This document shows positions 1 to 8,104 of a DNA stretch of 60,066 nucleotides, piece by piece (the first letter of the stretch is position 1; every line of letters starts with the position of its first letter). The position numbers and the translations under genes were made by a program. Origin of the DNA: Actinomycetota bacterium (lineage in GTDB: Bacteria; Actinomycetota; Thermoleophilia; Gaiellales; Gaiellaceae); contig JACDEU010000013.1 in the NCBI GenBank assembly GCA_013816245.1, positions 1 through 60,066 of the forward strand. Direction: 5' to 3'. The notes below the pieces were generated by a model. It did not search any database. It was not told the DNA's origin and saw only the letters and a list, made by a program, of their open reading frames with translations.

Positions 1-1
1 C

Positions 2-112
2 ATCTTTAACGTCTTGGCAGGTGGCGTCATCATGCTGGTTACGTGGCTAGCCGCAGCAGCCCTCGCACTGCACACCCGCGCGTCAGCTCAGGTCGCACCC
101 GCAGGGACCTAG
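2..112 (+). CDS. C-terminal end of a membrane protein (partial)
   Basis: The frame starting at base 2 is open from the window edge to a TAG at 110-112 and gives 36 residues. A hydrophobic Ala/Leu/Val stretch (about residues 3-23) is followed by a short polar tail. This looks like the last transmembrane helix and cytoplasmic tail of a protein whose gene begins before the window. No family can be assigned from so little sequence. Confidence 0.4.
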   Translation: MFNVLAGGVIMLVTWLAAAALALHTRASAQVAPAGT

Positions 113-418
113 CCCTGGCGTGAAAACCGGCTCCCAGGAGGCGGCTGCCCCGTGGGCGAGCGTGCGGGAATGACCCATGTTCTCGGCGCCGGCCGTGGTT
201 GGCTCGCGGCGCGGAGCTGTACGTTGTCTCAACAGGCGACGGAGGATACAGTCCGGGCACAGGCAGGAGATAGAAAGAGGTTTCTTCGGGCTACAAAAAC
301 CTCGCGGTGGGCTGATTCGGAGCAGGTTCTGCGCCAGTGTGCAGCCCGAAGTAACCTAGAAGGTGAGACCGCATGTCCGTCGACGCGAAGTTCATTCTCG
401 GCTCGGGTAGTTCGCGCC
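113..418. other. Intergenic stretch, nothing recognised
   Basis: About 300 bases lie between the partial membrane protein and the end of the convergent oxidoreductase gene. The only open frames are short and lack a convincing start context. I looked for tRNA, tmRNA, RNase P, SRP RNA and common riboswitch cores and saw none. The stretch is AG-rich around 230-300. Confidence 0.4.
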
Positions 419-1396
419 CTAGTCTGGAATGCGGAGCACGATCTTGCCGAGCTGGCGGCCCGCTTCCATCCGCTCGTGCGCGGCGGCGGCTTCCGCTAGC
501 GGCAACACCTCGTCGACGACAGGAACGGCGCGGCCCGATTTGACGAGCTCGTAGACCGCCTCGAAGTCCTCCGTCGTTCCCATCGTCGAACCGAAGACCG
601 TCAACTGCTTCCACCAGATGCGATGGAGGTTCGCAGGCGGATTCGGCCCGGTCGTCGCGCCGCAGACGCAGACCCGGCCGGACTCCCGCGCGGCGTCGAG
701 CGTGCGCTTCCACGTCGCCTCGCCGACGTGATCGATCACGATGTGCGCGCCGCCGCCGGTGAGCTCCTTCACTTCCGCGACGATGTCGTCGGTGTCATGG
801 TTGAACGCGCCGTCCGCGCCCAGCTCGCGGGCTCGGTCCAGCTTCTCGGCACTCGACGAAGTGACGATCACCCGCGCGCCGAGCGCCTTTGCGATTGCGA
901 GCGTCGCGGTCGACACGCCGCTGCCGATGCCCCACGCGAGCACCCATTCCCCCTCCCGCAGTCCCGCTCTCGTGACCAGCATGCGGTAAGCCGTCTCGAA
1001 TACGAGCGGGAACGCGGCGGCGGTTTCGAAGTCGAGCTCGTCCGGAAGCGGATAGACCTGGGAAGCCGGTACTGCGATCAGCTCGGCGTGCGTACCGTCG
1101 GAGTGCTCTCCGACGACGGAGATCTTTCCGTCGCCGAGCTCGTGACCGGGATTGATCACGACCCGGTCGCCTGCGTTGAAGCGATCCCCGGAGACGACGA
1201 CTCCGGCGCCGTCGGCCCCGAGGATGCGCGGCTTCGACACCGAAGGAAGACCCTTGCGGATCCACACGTCGAGATGGTTGAGCGACGCGGCGCGCAGCTC
1301 GATCAGCACTTCTCCCGGGCCGGGGACAGGATCGGGTGCGTCCTCGTAGCGGAGCACCTCCGGTCCGCCGTCCTCATGAATGCGCACCGCCTTCAC
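419..1396 (-). CDS. Zinc-independent MDR-family NADPH:quinone reductase-like oxidoreductase
   Basis: The product is a 325-residue medium-chain dehydrogenase/reductase of the quinone oxidoreductase (QOR) type, expected to reduce quinones or enones with NAD(P)H in the cytoplasm. The N-terminal half is the GroES-like domain (GPGEVLIELRAASLNHLDVW). The second half is a Rossmann domain with a glycine-rich turn (WGIGSGVSTATLAIA), followed by typical SSSAEKLDRARELGAD and IDHVGEATW segments. The structural zinc cysteine cluster of true alcohol dehydrogenases is absent. The GTG at 1396 is chosen because the family begins with a KAVRIHEDGGPEVL-like strand; an upstream in-frame ATG would add an arginine/proline-rich leader overlapping queG. 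It is divergent from queG with about 17 bases between the starts, so both are probably leaderless or nearly so. The substrate cannot be told. Confidence 0.85.
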   Translation of the reverse strand: MKAVRIHEDGGPEVLRYEDAPDPVPGPGEVLIELRAASLNHLDVWIRKGLPSVSKPRILGADGAGVVVSGDRFNAGDRVVINPGHELGDGKISVVGEHSDGTHAELIAVPASQVYPLPDELDFETAAAFPLVFETAYRMLVTRAGLREGEWVLAWGIGSGVSTATLAIAKALGARVIVTSSSAEKLDRARELGADGAFNHDTDDIVAEVKELTGGGAHIVIDHVGEATWKRTLDAARESGRVCVCGATTGPNPPANLHRIWWKQLTVFGSTMGTTEDFEAVYELVKSGRAVPVVDEVLPLAEAAAAHERMEAGRQLGKIVLRIPD

Positions 1397-1413
1397 GGGG
1401 CACAATCTCGCAC

Positions 1414-2421
1414 ATGACAGCAGCGGAGCTGGAACGAGTCGCCGAGGAGTTGGAGCTGGACGTCGTCGGCGCCGCTCCGGCGTCGGCTTATGCAAGCACC
1501 GAACGCCACATCGCGGAGCGACAGGCGCGAGGGCTTTTTGCGGACATGCGCTTCACGATGGCTCAGCCCGAAGTCTCGTGTCATCCGGAGACGCTCTTGC
1601 CAGGAGCGCGAACCGTCGTCTCGGCCGCACACTGCTACTACGCACCGGAGCCGCCGCTCGAGCCCGGTGAGGGAAGGCTCGCCCGGTACACGTGGCACGA
1701 CGGCTATGCCGTCCTGCGCGAACGGCTCGATGAGCTCGGGCGGCGTCTGGGCGGCGACTACCGGGTCCTGGTCGATGCGAACCAGCACGTCGACCGGGAG
1801 GGAGCGGCACGGTCCGGTGTCGGCTTCTACGGGAAGAACACGATGCTGATCACCCGACTGCACGGCTCGTGGATCGTGCTCGGGACCCTTGTCACCACCG
1901 CGGACGTCGAAGCGACGGCGCCGCTCGACCTCGACTGCGGCTCGTGCACCCTCTGCATCGAGGCGTGTCCGACCGGAGCGCTCGACGAGCCGGGCGTCGT
2001 CGATGCGACCAAGTGCCTGTCGTATTGGACGCAGGCGCCGGCGCCGATTCCTGAGGAGTACCGTGCCGAGCTCGGTGCGCAGGTGTACGGCTGCGACATC
2101 TGCCAGGACGTTTGTCCCTGGAACCGCGGTGTCGAAAAGCGGCGAAAAGACAGGTCGACGGTGCCGGGTGCGGAGCCCCACATCCGCCTGGCCGACTGGC
2201 TTCAGGACGAGGCCGACGTCGTGACGGAGCGCTACGACCGCCTGTACGTGCCGAGAAACGACGTGCGCTACCTCCGGCGCAATGCGCTGGTCGCACTCGG
2301 CAACGTCGGCAGCGCGGATGACCTCGAGCTCGCGAGGCCGTTTGCCGACGGTGAGGATCCGCTCCTTCGAGAGCAGGCATGCTGGACGATGGCCAGGCTC
2401 GAGGAGCGGCATGCCGGCTGA
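1414..2421 (+). CDS. queG: Epoxyqueuosine reductase QueG
   Basis: The product is 335 residues and performs the last step of queuosine synthesis, reducing epoxyqueuosine to queuosine in tRNA using cobalamin and two [4Fe-4S] clusters. Seen here are the first ferredoxin-type cluster CGSCTLCIEACP (about residues 175-186), the second CDICQDVCPWN (about 227-237), and the family block DREGAARSGVGFYGKNTM in the N-terminal cobalamin-binding domain. The C-terminus holds a HEAT-like helical tail (RRNALVALGNVG). ATG 1414 is chosen because the protein then begins at the usual family position. The stop overlaps the start of the next gene by 11 bases, suggesting translational coupling. The partner genes queA and tgt lie about 17 kb downstream. 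Confidence 0.93.
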   Translation: MTAAELERVAEELELDVVGAAPASAYASTERHIAERQARGLFADMRFTMAQPEVSCHPETLLPGARTVVSAAHCYYAPEPPLEPGEGRLARYTWHDGYAVLRERLDELGRRLGGDYRVLVDANQHVDREGAARSGVGFYGKNTMLITRLHGSWIVLGTLVTTADVEATAPLDLDCGSCTLCIEACPTGALDEPGVVDATKCLSYWTQAPAPIPEEYRAELGAQVYGCDICQDVCPWNRGVEKRRKDRSTVPGAEPHIRLADWLQDEADVVTERYDRLYVPRNDVRYLRRNALVALGNVGSADDLELARPFADGEDPLLREQACWTMARLEERHAG

Positions 2422-4204
2422 GCAGCGCCGCGGACGGGCTCAGGAGACAGAGCTCTGGATCGCGCGCGTCCGGCTGTTGGCGGTTGTGTTCGCCGTCCTC
2501 GAGGTCGGCGTGCTCACTCAGGACTACCCGTCCGGCTACGAAACGGTGGCGTGGATCACGACGGCGCTCTTCGCGGTGGGGGCAATTGTCTTCTTCTTCG
2601 TCACGCGTGAGGCCTTCACTCCCCTCATCGGTCTCGCGGCGCTCGTTTTCGACGCCGCCGTGATCGCAGCGTTCGCGACGCTCTACTCCTTCGAGTACGG
2701 AAGTCCCACGAGCTGGGCGCTCATGTTCGTCGTCGTCGAGGGAGCGCTGCGCTACGGGGTGCTCGGTGCAACCGGGGTGTCGATCGCACTCGTGCCTTAC
2801 CTCGTCTTCATCGAATGGTGGCGCTCGCGCGAGTTCGACGGTCCCGGCTTCCTCGTCGACCGGGTCACCTTCCCGTTCGGCGTGTTCCTGATCACCGGGC
2901 TGATCGTGGGCTGGCTCGTGAACCGGCTGAGTCGCGAAGCGGTGCTTGCAGACACACGCGCCGCCGAGGCGGAGTCATTGCGTGACCAGCTGGGCCGACG
3001 TGTCGACCTGCTCGAGGCGACCAATCGCTGCGCCCGTGCGCTCGCATCGTCGCTCGAGATCGACCACGCCTTCGGGGCCTTCATTCGCGAACTGCGGGGC
3101 CTCATCGATTGCGACCGAGTGACGATTGTCCTCGTCGAGGCCGGTCGAGCGGAGGTGCTCGCTGCCGCGGGGCGGGGGACGGACACGGTGTTTCCAGCAG
3201 GCTCGGCCCGGCCGGTCCGAGGCTCGGTGCTCGAGGATGTGCTGGAGGGAAAGCTCGTCTACAGGCCGACCATGCAGGCCGATCTCTATCCCGAGGAGCA
3301 AGATCTCCTCGCGCTCGGGCTGCGGAGCCGAGTCCTGGCGCCGCTGCAGGTGGGGCCGCGGACGATCGGGATGCTGGGGTTCGTGCGGGCCGAAGAGGAT
3401 GGGTTCTCCACGGAGGAGATCGAACTGGTGTCACTCCTCGGCCGGCTCGTCGCCACCGCGGTGCAGAACATCCGCGCCTACGAAGCCGAACGAACGACGG
3501 CAGACGAGCTGCGCCGGCTGTCGGCACTACGCGCCGACTTCGTCTCCCTCGTCTCGCACGAGCTGCGGAGCCCGATGGCTGCCGTCATCGGAGCGTCCCG
3601 GACCTTGCAGGCGCGCTGGCGGGAGCTCACAGCCGACCAGCGGCAGTCGTTCCTCGCGCTTATCGGGGACGAGACGTCGCGGCTCGCGGATCTGATCGGT
3701 GACGTCCTCGACACGTCGCGGATCGAGGCGGGAACTTTCAGTTTCACCTTCAGCGACGTCGACCTGGGAGAGGTCCTTCGCGACGTCGTCGCAGCTGCGG
3801 ATCTTGCGCAGGACGAAGTACGCGTGAGCGCGGAGGTGGGCGGAGCGCTGCCGCATGTTCGCGGGGACAGGGAGCGTCTTCGTCAAATCGTTCAGAACCT
3901 CGTCGACAACGCCGTCAAGTACTCGCCTGCCGGCGCAGAGGTGCGAGTCAGCGCGAATTCGGATGACGGCTGGTTGCGCATCGCTGTGGCCGACGACGGT
4001 CCCGGCATTCCGTTCGACGACCAGAAGATCATCTTCGACAAGTTCGGGCGGGCAACGGTGGAGGGTGGGACCAAGCCCGGCACGGGTCTCGGCCTGTTCA
4101 TCGCACGCTCGATCGCCGAGGCACACGGGGGTTCGCTCGACGTCGACTCCGCGCCTGCGCACGGGTCTGTCTTCACGCTCGAACTGCCGTTGGGCGAAGT
4201 CTAG
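2411..4204 (+). CDS. Membrane sensor histidine kinase with GAF domain
   Basis: The 597-residue protein has about five or six N-terminal hydrophobic helices (residues about 15-170), a short coiled linker, a GAF-like sensory domain (about 210-370), a HisKA dimerisation domain and a HATPase. The phospho-acceptor is the His in SLVSHELRSP (about residue 383). ATP-binding boxes are QNLVDNAVKYSP (N), DDGPGIP (G1) and GTGLGLFI (G2). The start at 2411 lies inside the end of queG. No response regulator is adjacent, so it is an orphan kinase with an unknown partner. Its TAG at 4202-4204 shares the CTAG palindrome with the TAG of the convergent pafBC gene. Confidence 0.88.
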   Translation: MPAEQRRGRAQETELWIARVRLLAVVFAVLEVGVLTQDYPSGYETVAWITTALFAVGAIVFFFVTREAFTPLIGLAALVFDAAVIAAFATLYSFEYGSPTSWALMFVVVEGALRYGVLGATGVSIALVPYLVFIEWWRSREFDGPGFLVDRVTFPFGVFLITGLIVGWLVNRLSREAVLADTRAAEAESLRDQLGRRVDLLEATNRCARALASSLEIDHAFGAFIRELRGLIDCDRVTIVLVEAGRAEVLAAAGRGTDTVFPAGSARPVRGSVLEDVLEGKLVYRPTMQADLYPEEQDLLALGLRSRVLAPLQVGPRTIGMLGFVRAEEDGFSTEEIELVSLLGRLVATAVQNIRAYEAERTTADELRRLSALRADFVSLVSHELRSPMAAVIGASRTLQARWRELTADQRQSFLALIGDETSRLADLIGDVLDTSRIEAGTFSFTFSDVDLGEVLRDVVAAADLAQDEVRVSAEVGGALPHVRGDRERLRQIVQNLVDNAVKYSPAGAEVRVSANSDDGWLRIAVADDGPGIPFDDQKIIFDKFGRATVEGGTKPGTGLGLFIARSIAEAHGGSLDVDSAPAHGSVFTLELPLGEV

Positions 4205-6219
4205 GCGCGGGCCCGAAGGCGCGAGACGCCGAGCTCGTTCGCGAGCTCGCGTGCGCGTGACGCGACGTGCTTGCGCATCTCTTCCGGTTCGAGCAACACG
4301 GCTTCACCGCGTTGTGACAGCACTTCGCCGATCAGCCACTCCGCGCTTCCGACAGGCATCTCGGCGAGCGCGGTGCCGTCCTTGAGGGGCGTCGCTCCAC
4401 GCTCGGCCGCCCAGCGTGCTGCGACGCCTTTGAGGTAGAGGATCTTTGCACTGCGTGCGTCGCGAAACCCGCGCGGCTCGAAGGCCGGACGTGGCACGAA
4501 GCTCTCCTGCGTGAGTTGCGCGCTTCTCATCCTGTCGAGGCGGAAGCTGCGCTCGGCGTCACGCGAACGATCCCAGGTGTGCACGCGCCAGTTCGGTAGC
4601 TCCCGCTCGAGGGAGTACGGCTCGACGACGCGCTTCGACCACGTCTGCTCGCCTTCCTTCTGGTACTCGATCTCGACGAGGCAGCGGGCGCGGATTCCTT
4701 GAGTCAGGGTCGCGACGAGATCGGCTTCTGCCTCGGCGATCTGCGGGTTCGGCGTCTGTGTGAGCTCGAACTGTCCGAAAGTCTCTTCGAGCTTCATGCG
4801 CACCCGGTCGAGCGGCGTGTGTGCATCGGCCGCGATCATCGGCCCGACGAACTCGAGTGCCAGCACGATCGCGCGTGCTTCGAGCGGGGTCAGCCGGGGG
4901 GCGTGCCGGAACGTGTCGCCGTAGAGCTCCTTGTCGACGTGGACTTTCTCGCCGTCGAGCGCCGCGTAGACGGTGTAGCAGCCGCCGCCGAAGTTGACGA
5001 GGTTGAGGAGCTGCAGGTGTTCCTCGAGCTCTTCGGCCGGGATGTGGAAGCGCTCGACGATCTCCTGGGCCGGGATGAGCGCGTCGTTACCCTCGCCGCA
5101 GGCCGCGAGCAGGTAGGCGAGCAGTGCCTGCAGGACGGCGAAGCGCTCGGGCACGACCGGGCCGGCGGGTCGTTCGCCCGTTCCGTCGACACGCGGGACC
5201 GGGGAGGGTGCCGCGAGCTTCGGTGGCGCTTCCTCGTGTCGTTCGCGCACCGCGCGCAGCGCGTCGGCGACCTCGCGTCGGAGCTCGTCGGGCTCGAGCG
5301 GAATCGCGCGGCCGTCCTGGCGGAGGATCCAGGAGGCGAGCTGCGGCAGCGATGAGTAACCCGTCACGAAGGCGTCGTCCTCCAGCTGGCCGGCGTTGCC
5401 GAATGCCCGTTCGACCCACCAGGCGGTGTCGCCGGCGAGCTCGATCCGCGCTTCGCCCTCGATGTCTCCGATCTGCCACGGAGGCCGGCCGCGGTACTGG
5501 TCGATGTCGAACTCGGGTGGGATCCGGAAGTCGCGTTCGCGACGCGTCGCGAAGCGGATGTCCCCCCGGATCCGCGAGACGCGGAACGTGCGGATGTCCT
5601 TGCGGTCGAGATCCTGGCCGATCACATACCAGCTGCCGTTGTCGGACAGGAGCCCGTAGGGGTTGACCGTGCGCTCGGTCTGACGGTTGCGGGAGATCGA
5701 GTAGTACGGGAACTTGATCGTGCGCTGTTTCGAGATCGCGCCTTCGAGCTTTCCCAGGCGTCCGGGCATCTCCGCCGAGTAATCGGGGTCGGACACTTCG
5801 ACGCGCACGGCCGTCTCCGTCGCGGGCTCGCCGAAGCCGGGCCGCCCAAGGGCAAGGTTCTGGAGCGCGAGGCGTAGCGGCTCCGAGTACGCGAACTGTC
5901 CTTCGAGCAGGTAGAGCGCGGTCTGAAGTGCGGCCAGCTCGTCGTCGTCGAGCTCGAGCTTCTCGAGGAAGTAGTTCTCCGAGCGGAGGGTGTAAAGCTC
6001 TTCGCCGGTGAACTCGTCGCGCTGGGACTGGAGCGGCACGCCGAGTGCGAGCAGCTCGGCGCGATCGGAGTAGAACCGGCGCGCGAAGGCTTCGTCCGAC
6101 ATCTCCGAGTAGCCCTCGACGTTGGACTTGACGTCGCGGGCGGTCAGCAGGCGCCGCTCCGCCATGAGAAAGGCGACGAGCGACAGCTGGCGAATCAGCT
6201 TGTCTGTGTCGTGAGACAC
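4201..6219 (-). CDS. pafBC: PafB-PafC fusion, double WYL-domain transcriptional regulator
   Basis: The 672-residue protein consists of two similar halves, each with a winged-helix region followed by a WYL domain. The first WYL (about residues 165-240) carries VNPYGLLSDNGSWYVIG and RTFRVSRI; the second (about 515-590) carries VEPYSLERELPNWRVHTWD and RSFRLDRM. A proline-rich linker joins the halves near residue 335. In mycobacteria PafB and PafC are separate and together activate LexA-independent DNA-damage genes; other actinobacteria have fused versions. The ATG at 6219 begins a typical helix (TDKLIRQLSLVAFLMAERR). The usual proteasome/Pup neighbours are not in this window, so a DNA-damage role is inferred from family only. 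Confidence 0.87.
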   Translation of the reverse strand: MSHDTDKLIRQLSLVAFLMAERRLLTARDVKSNVEGYSEMSDEAFARRFYSDRAELLALGVPLQSQRDEFTGEELYTLRSENYFLEKLELDDDELAALQTALYLLEGQFAYSEPLRLALQNLALGRPGFGEPATETAVRVEVSDPDYSAEMPGRLGKLEGAISKQRTIKFPYYSISRNRQTERTVNPYGLLSDNGSWYVIGQDLDRKDIRTFRVSRIRGDIRFATRRERDFRIPPEFDIDQYRGRPPWQIGDIEGEARIELAGDTAWWVERAFGNAGQLEDDAFVTGYSSLPQLASWILRQDGRAIPLEPDELRREVADALRAVRERHEEAPPKLAAPSPVPRVDGTGERPAGPVVPERFAVLQALLAYLLAACGEGNDALIPAQEIVERFHIPAEELEEHLQLLNLVNFGGGCYTVYAALDGEKVHVDKELYGDTFRHAPRLTPLEARAIVLALEFVGPMIAADAHTPLDRVRMKLEETFGQFELTQTPNPQIAEAEADLVATLTQGIRARCLVEIEYQKEGEQTWSKRVVEPYSLERELPNWRVHTWDRSRDAERSFRLDRMRSAQLTQESFVPRPAFEPRGFRDARSAKILYLKGVAARWAAERGATPLKDGTALAEMPVGSAEWLIGEVLSQRGEAVLLEPEEMRKHVASRARELANELGVSRLRARA

Positions 6220-6234
6220 CGGGCGAATCTATCG

Positions 6235-6670
6235 GACGGACCATAGGCCCCGACGCCCAGCGCCAGTCTTCCCGCCGGCGGACGAAGCCGTGATGGACAG
6301 GATTGTGGAGGACGTACTCGAGCGTCGCCTCGTACTGGTCCTCCGATTCGATCGACTTCGACCAGTAGCGGCGTCCGAAGACGTGGTCTTTGCGTCCGTG
6401 GTGCTCGTTGAAGGCCCGGGCGTAACCACCGTTCAAGTCGCGCATCCCCTTGTCCAGGTTGGGAGCAGGCGTTTCCAGGACGAGGTGGTAGTGATTCCCC
6501 ATCAGGCAGCTAACGTGGATGCGCCAGCCGTATCGGCGTTCGACACGCCGCAGGAGGTGGAAGAAGACGATCCGGTCCTCCGCGTCGACGACGATCGGTG
6601 CGTGGTTGTTCCCGCGGCTCCCAACGTGGTAGTAACCGCCCGGAACGAGGTCCCGGAGGGGACGTCCCAT
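6235..6670 (-). CDS. REP-associated tyrosine transposase (RAYT, Y1_Tnp domain)
   Basis: Starting at ATG 6670 the protein shows the Y1 transposase/HUH nuclease fold of the IS200/RAYT group. It opens with PLRDLVPGGYYHVGSRGNN, has the HUH motif NHYHLVLETP, then NEHHGRKDHVFGRRYWSK and the helix EYVLHNPVHHGF that carries the likely catalytic tyrosine, and ends with the family's WRWAS. The recognisable domain covers about 140 residues, ending near 6235. No stop codon follows there: the frame stays open to 5087 inside pafBC in another frame, so the given end is the end of homology and not a real stop. The original stop was probably lost, or a frameshift moved translation to the frame that stops at 6229. 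A matching palindrome lies just upstream at 6736-6770. Confidence 0.7.
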
Positions 6671-6735
6671 CGTCCGACCGTAGCGCTGCGCGGGAGCCGA
6701 CCAGCGCCCGAGCGCCTTTTGTGCCAGCTCCGGCG

Positions 6736-6770
6736 CAGCCCAGTCACGTGCCAGGCACCGGACTGGGCTG
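6736..6770. repeat. REP-like palindrome, copy 1
   Basis: This is a 35-base imperfect palindrome with perfect 10-base arms CAGCCCAGTC and GACTGGGCTG. An inner GTGCC/GGCAC pair closes on a single central A. A second copy of the same length and design lies at 13316-13350. It sits 66 bases upstream of the RAYT start, the usual setting of a REP sequence next to its transposase. Confidence 0.75.
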
Positions 6771-6805
6771 AAACGGTCGGCTCTTAGGGTGGTGCGCTCG
6801 CCTCG

Positions 6806-7276
6806 CTAGGCGGCGACTTTGGAGCGCTCAAGGTGCTGGTGCGACGGGCAGTAGTCGCGCTCCGGGAGGGGCGTGCGTTGGCATGGCTTCCCCTTGCGCG
6901 TCGTGGCGCGGCAGCGTGCGACGCCTCCGTCGAGCACGCCCGACTCGATCTGCTCCTCGATGAAGGCGACTGCGGCAGCCACGCCTTCCTTCACTGTCCA
7001 CGCCACCTCGGCCTGCGCCGTGATCGGGAAGTAGCGGCGGATGTCCTGGAAGAGGGCGCGGTCCGGCTTGGCGAAATAGAGGGGATCCTTCGCGAGCCGT
7101 TCCATCGTCTGCTCGCACTCCTCGAGCACGGCCCGCCGGTACTCGAGATGCAGCTCCGGCGCCACATACGGGTCGATGAGGTCCTTAATCGACCTGTAGA
7201 TGGCTCTTGAGTATTGATACATGCAGGCCTGAAGCTGGGCGGTGTACTCCTCGATCACAGTATCTCTAGCTCCCAT
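6806..7276 (-). CDS. Conserved hypothetical protein with C-terminal Cys/His motif
   Basis: The 156-residue protein is mostly helical. The C-terminal part holds CRATTRKGKPCQ followed by ERDYCPSHQH, a Cys-Cys-Cys-His arrangement that may bind one zinc. Similar short CxATTxxGxxC...YCxxH modules occur as small zinc-binding tails in many hypothetical proteins, but no function follows from that. The N-terminal region (about residues 5-110) has no recognised domain. ATG 7276 follows a promoter-like sequence about 70 bases upstream. It stands alone between the REP palindrome and the SPOR-like gene. Confidence 0.7.
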   Translation of the reverse strand: MGARDTVIEEYTAQLQACMYQYSRAIYRSIKDLIDPYVAPELHLEYRRAVLEECEQTMERLAKDPLYFAKPDRALFQDIRRYFPITAQAEVAWTVKEGVAAAVAFIEEQIESGVLDGGVARCRATTRKGKPCQRTPLPERDYCPSHQHLERSKVAA

Positions 7277-7341
7277 TAATCCCCCGCAAAGCTTTGTTAA
7301 GCCGCAGTAAATCGTGGTCCGGGCCGCGTTACTTCAGGGAG

Positions 7342-7369
7342 TCTATACGGTCCAGGGGGCTTGTTACAA
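7342..7369 (-). promoter_or_regulatory. Candidate sigma-70-type promoter
   Basis: On the minus strand TTGTAA (7369-7364) is followed after 16 bases by TATAGA (7347-7342), each matching four of six consensus bases. It would drive the hypothetical gene starting at 7276. This is pattern-based only. Confidence 0.3.
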
Positions 7370-7402
7370 AGTCCGGACTCTCGTTGCCTTCGCTGAGAAC
7401 GG

Positions 7403-8104
7403 CTAGCGGGTGATCTGGCGGACGTACGCGGCGCCGAAGCCCTTGGAATTCGCTGCCACCTGGGCGCCGTCGGCCTTTCCTCTGGACGAATAGACCCCGC
7501 TGAAGACCACGTAGTACCCCGGATGGAGGCTCGAGTAGCGGCCCGAATCGAGGACGCCGACCTGGGGGAGGCCGGCGCGGGAGGCGGCCCGGGCCCGCTC
7601 GAACGCCAACGTCCTGCCACCGCCCCCGGCCGGGATCGACTCCAGTACGACGGTGTAACCAGTCTGGCCGGCGGGCCAAGTCGTGAGATCACCGGGCCGC
7701 GGTGCGGTCGTCGTGGCGGGCGGCGGAGCCGTCGGTGTCGATGGCGCCCCGCTGGGCGTGCCCGAGGGGACGGTCGGCAGGGCCACCGTCGCAGTCTCGG
7801 GCGCAGTCGTCGGAGAATGTGGCGCGCCGCCCTGGGTTGCGACGATCGTGCTGCTGTTCCCGGCGCCTGCCTCGGAGAGGACGATTGCCGCCGCCGCGCC
7901 GGCTACGGCGAGGGCGAGAAACAGCAGGACAGGCCAGACCCAGTCCCCTGGATACCAGCCGAACCGCTGCTGCCACGTGGCTGCGAGCCTCCCGAAGACC
8001 CCGCCCACAGGCTGGAGCCGGTACCCGCACTCGAGGCAATACTCCTGATCGGGGCCATGCGGGGCACCGCAGCGAGGGCAGAGCGGTCCTTCCGGAGTGC
8101 TCAC
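7403..8104 (-). CDS. Zinc-ribbon, single-TM protein with C-terminal SPOR-like domain
   Basis: The 233-residue protein has three parts. A zinc ribbon (CPRCGAP...CLECGY, residues about 8-30) is followed by one transmembrane helix (WPVLLFLALAVAGAAAAIVL, about 52-72) and a Pro/Thr/Ala-rich linker. The C-terminal domain of about 85 residues (YTVVLESIPAGGG...GVLDSGRYSSLHPGYYVVF) looks like a SPOR/sporulation-related repeat, which binds denuded peptidoglycan. The ribbon would be inside and the SPOR-like part outside. GTG 8104 is used because it overlaps the TGA of the upstream gene as GTGA, showing coupling. The pairing with another zinc-ribbon protein suggests joint work at the envelope, but no function is proven. 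Confidence 0.78.
   Translation of the reverse strand: MSTPEGPLCPRCGAPHGPDQEYCLECGYRLQPVGGVFGRLAATWQQRFGWYPGDWVWPVLLFLALAVAGAAAAIVLSEAGAGNSSTIVATQGGAPHSPTTAPETATVALPTVPSGTPSGAPSTPTAPPPATTTAPRPGDLTTWPAGQTGYTVVLESIPAGGGGRTLAFERARAASRAGLPQVGVLDSGRYSSLHPGYYVVFSGVYSSRGKADGAQVAANSKGFGAAYVRQITR

Noticed and set aside
373-545. Frame starting MSVDAKFILGSG on the plus strand
   Set aside because: It runs into the antisense of the oxidoreductase gene and becomes arginine/proline-rich, as expected from a shadow frame.
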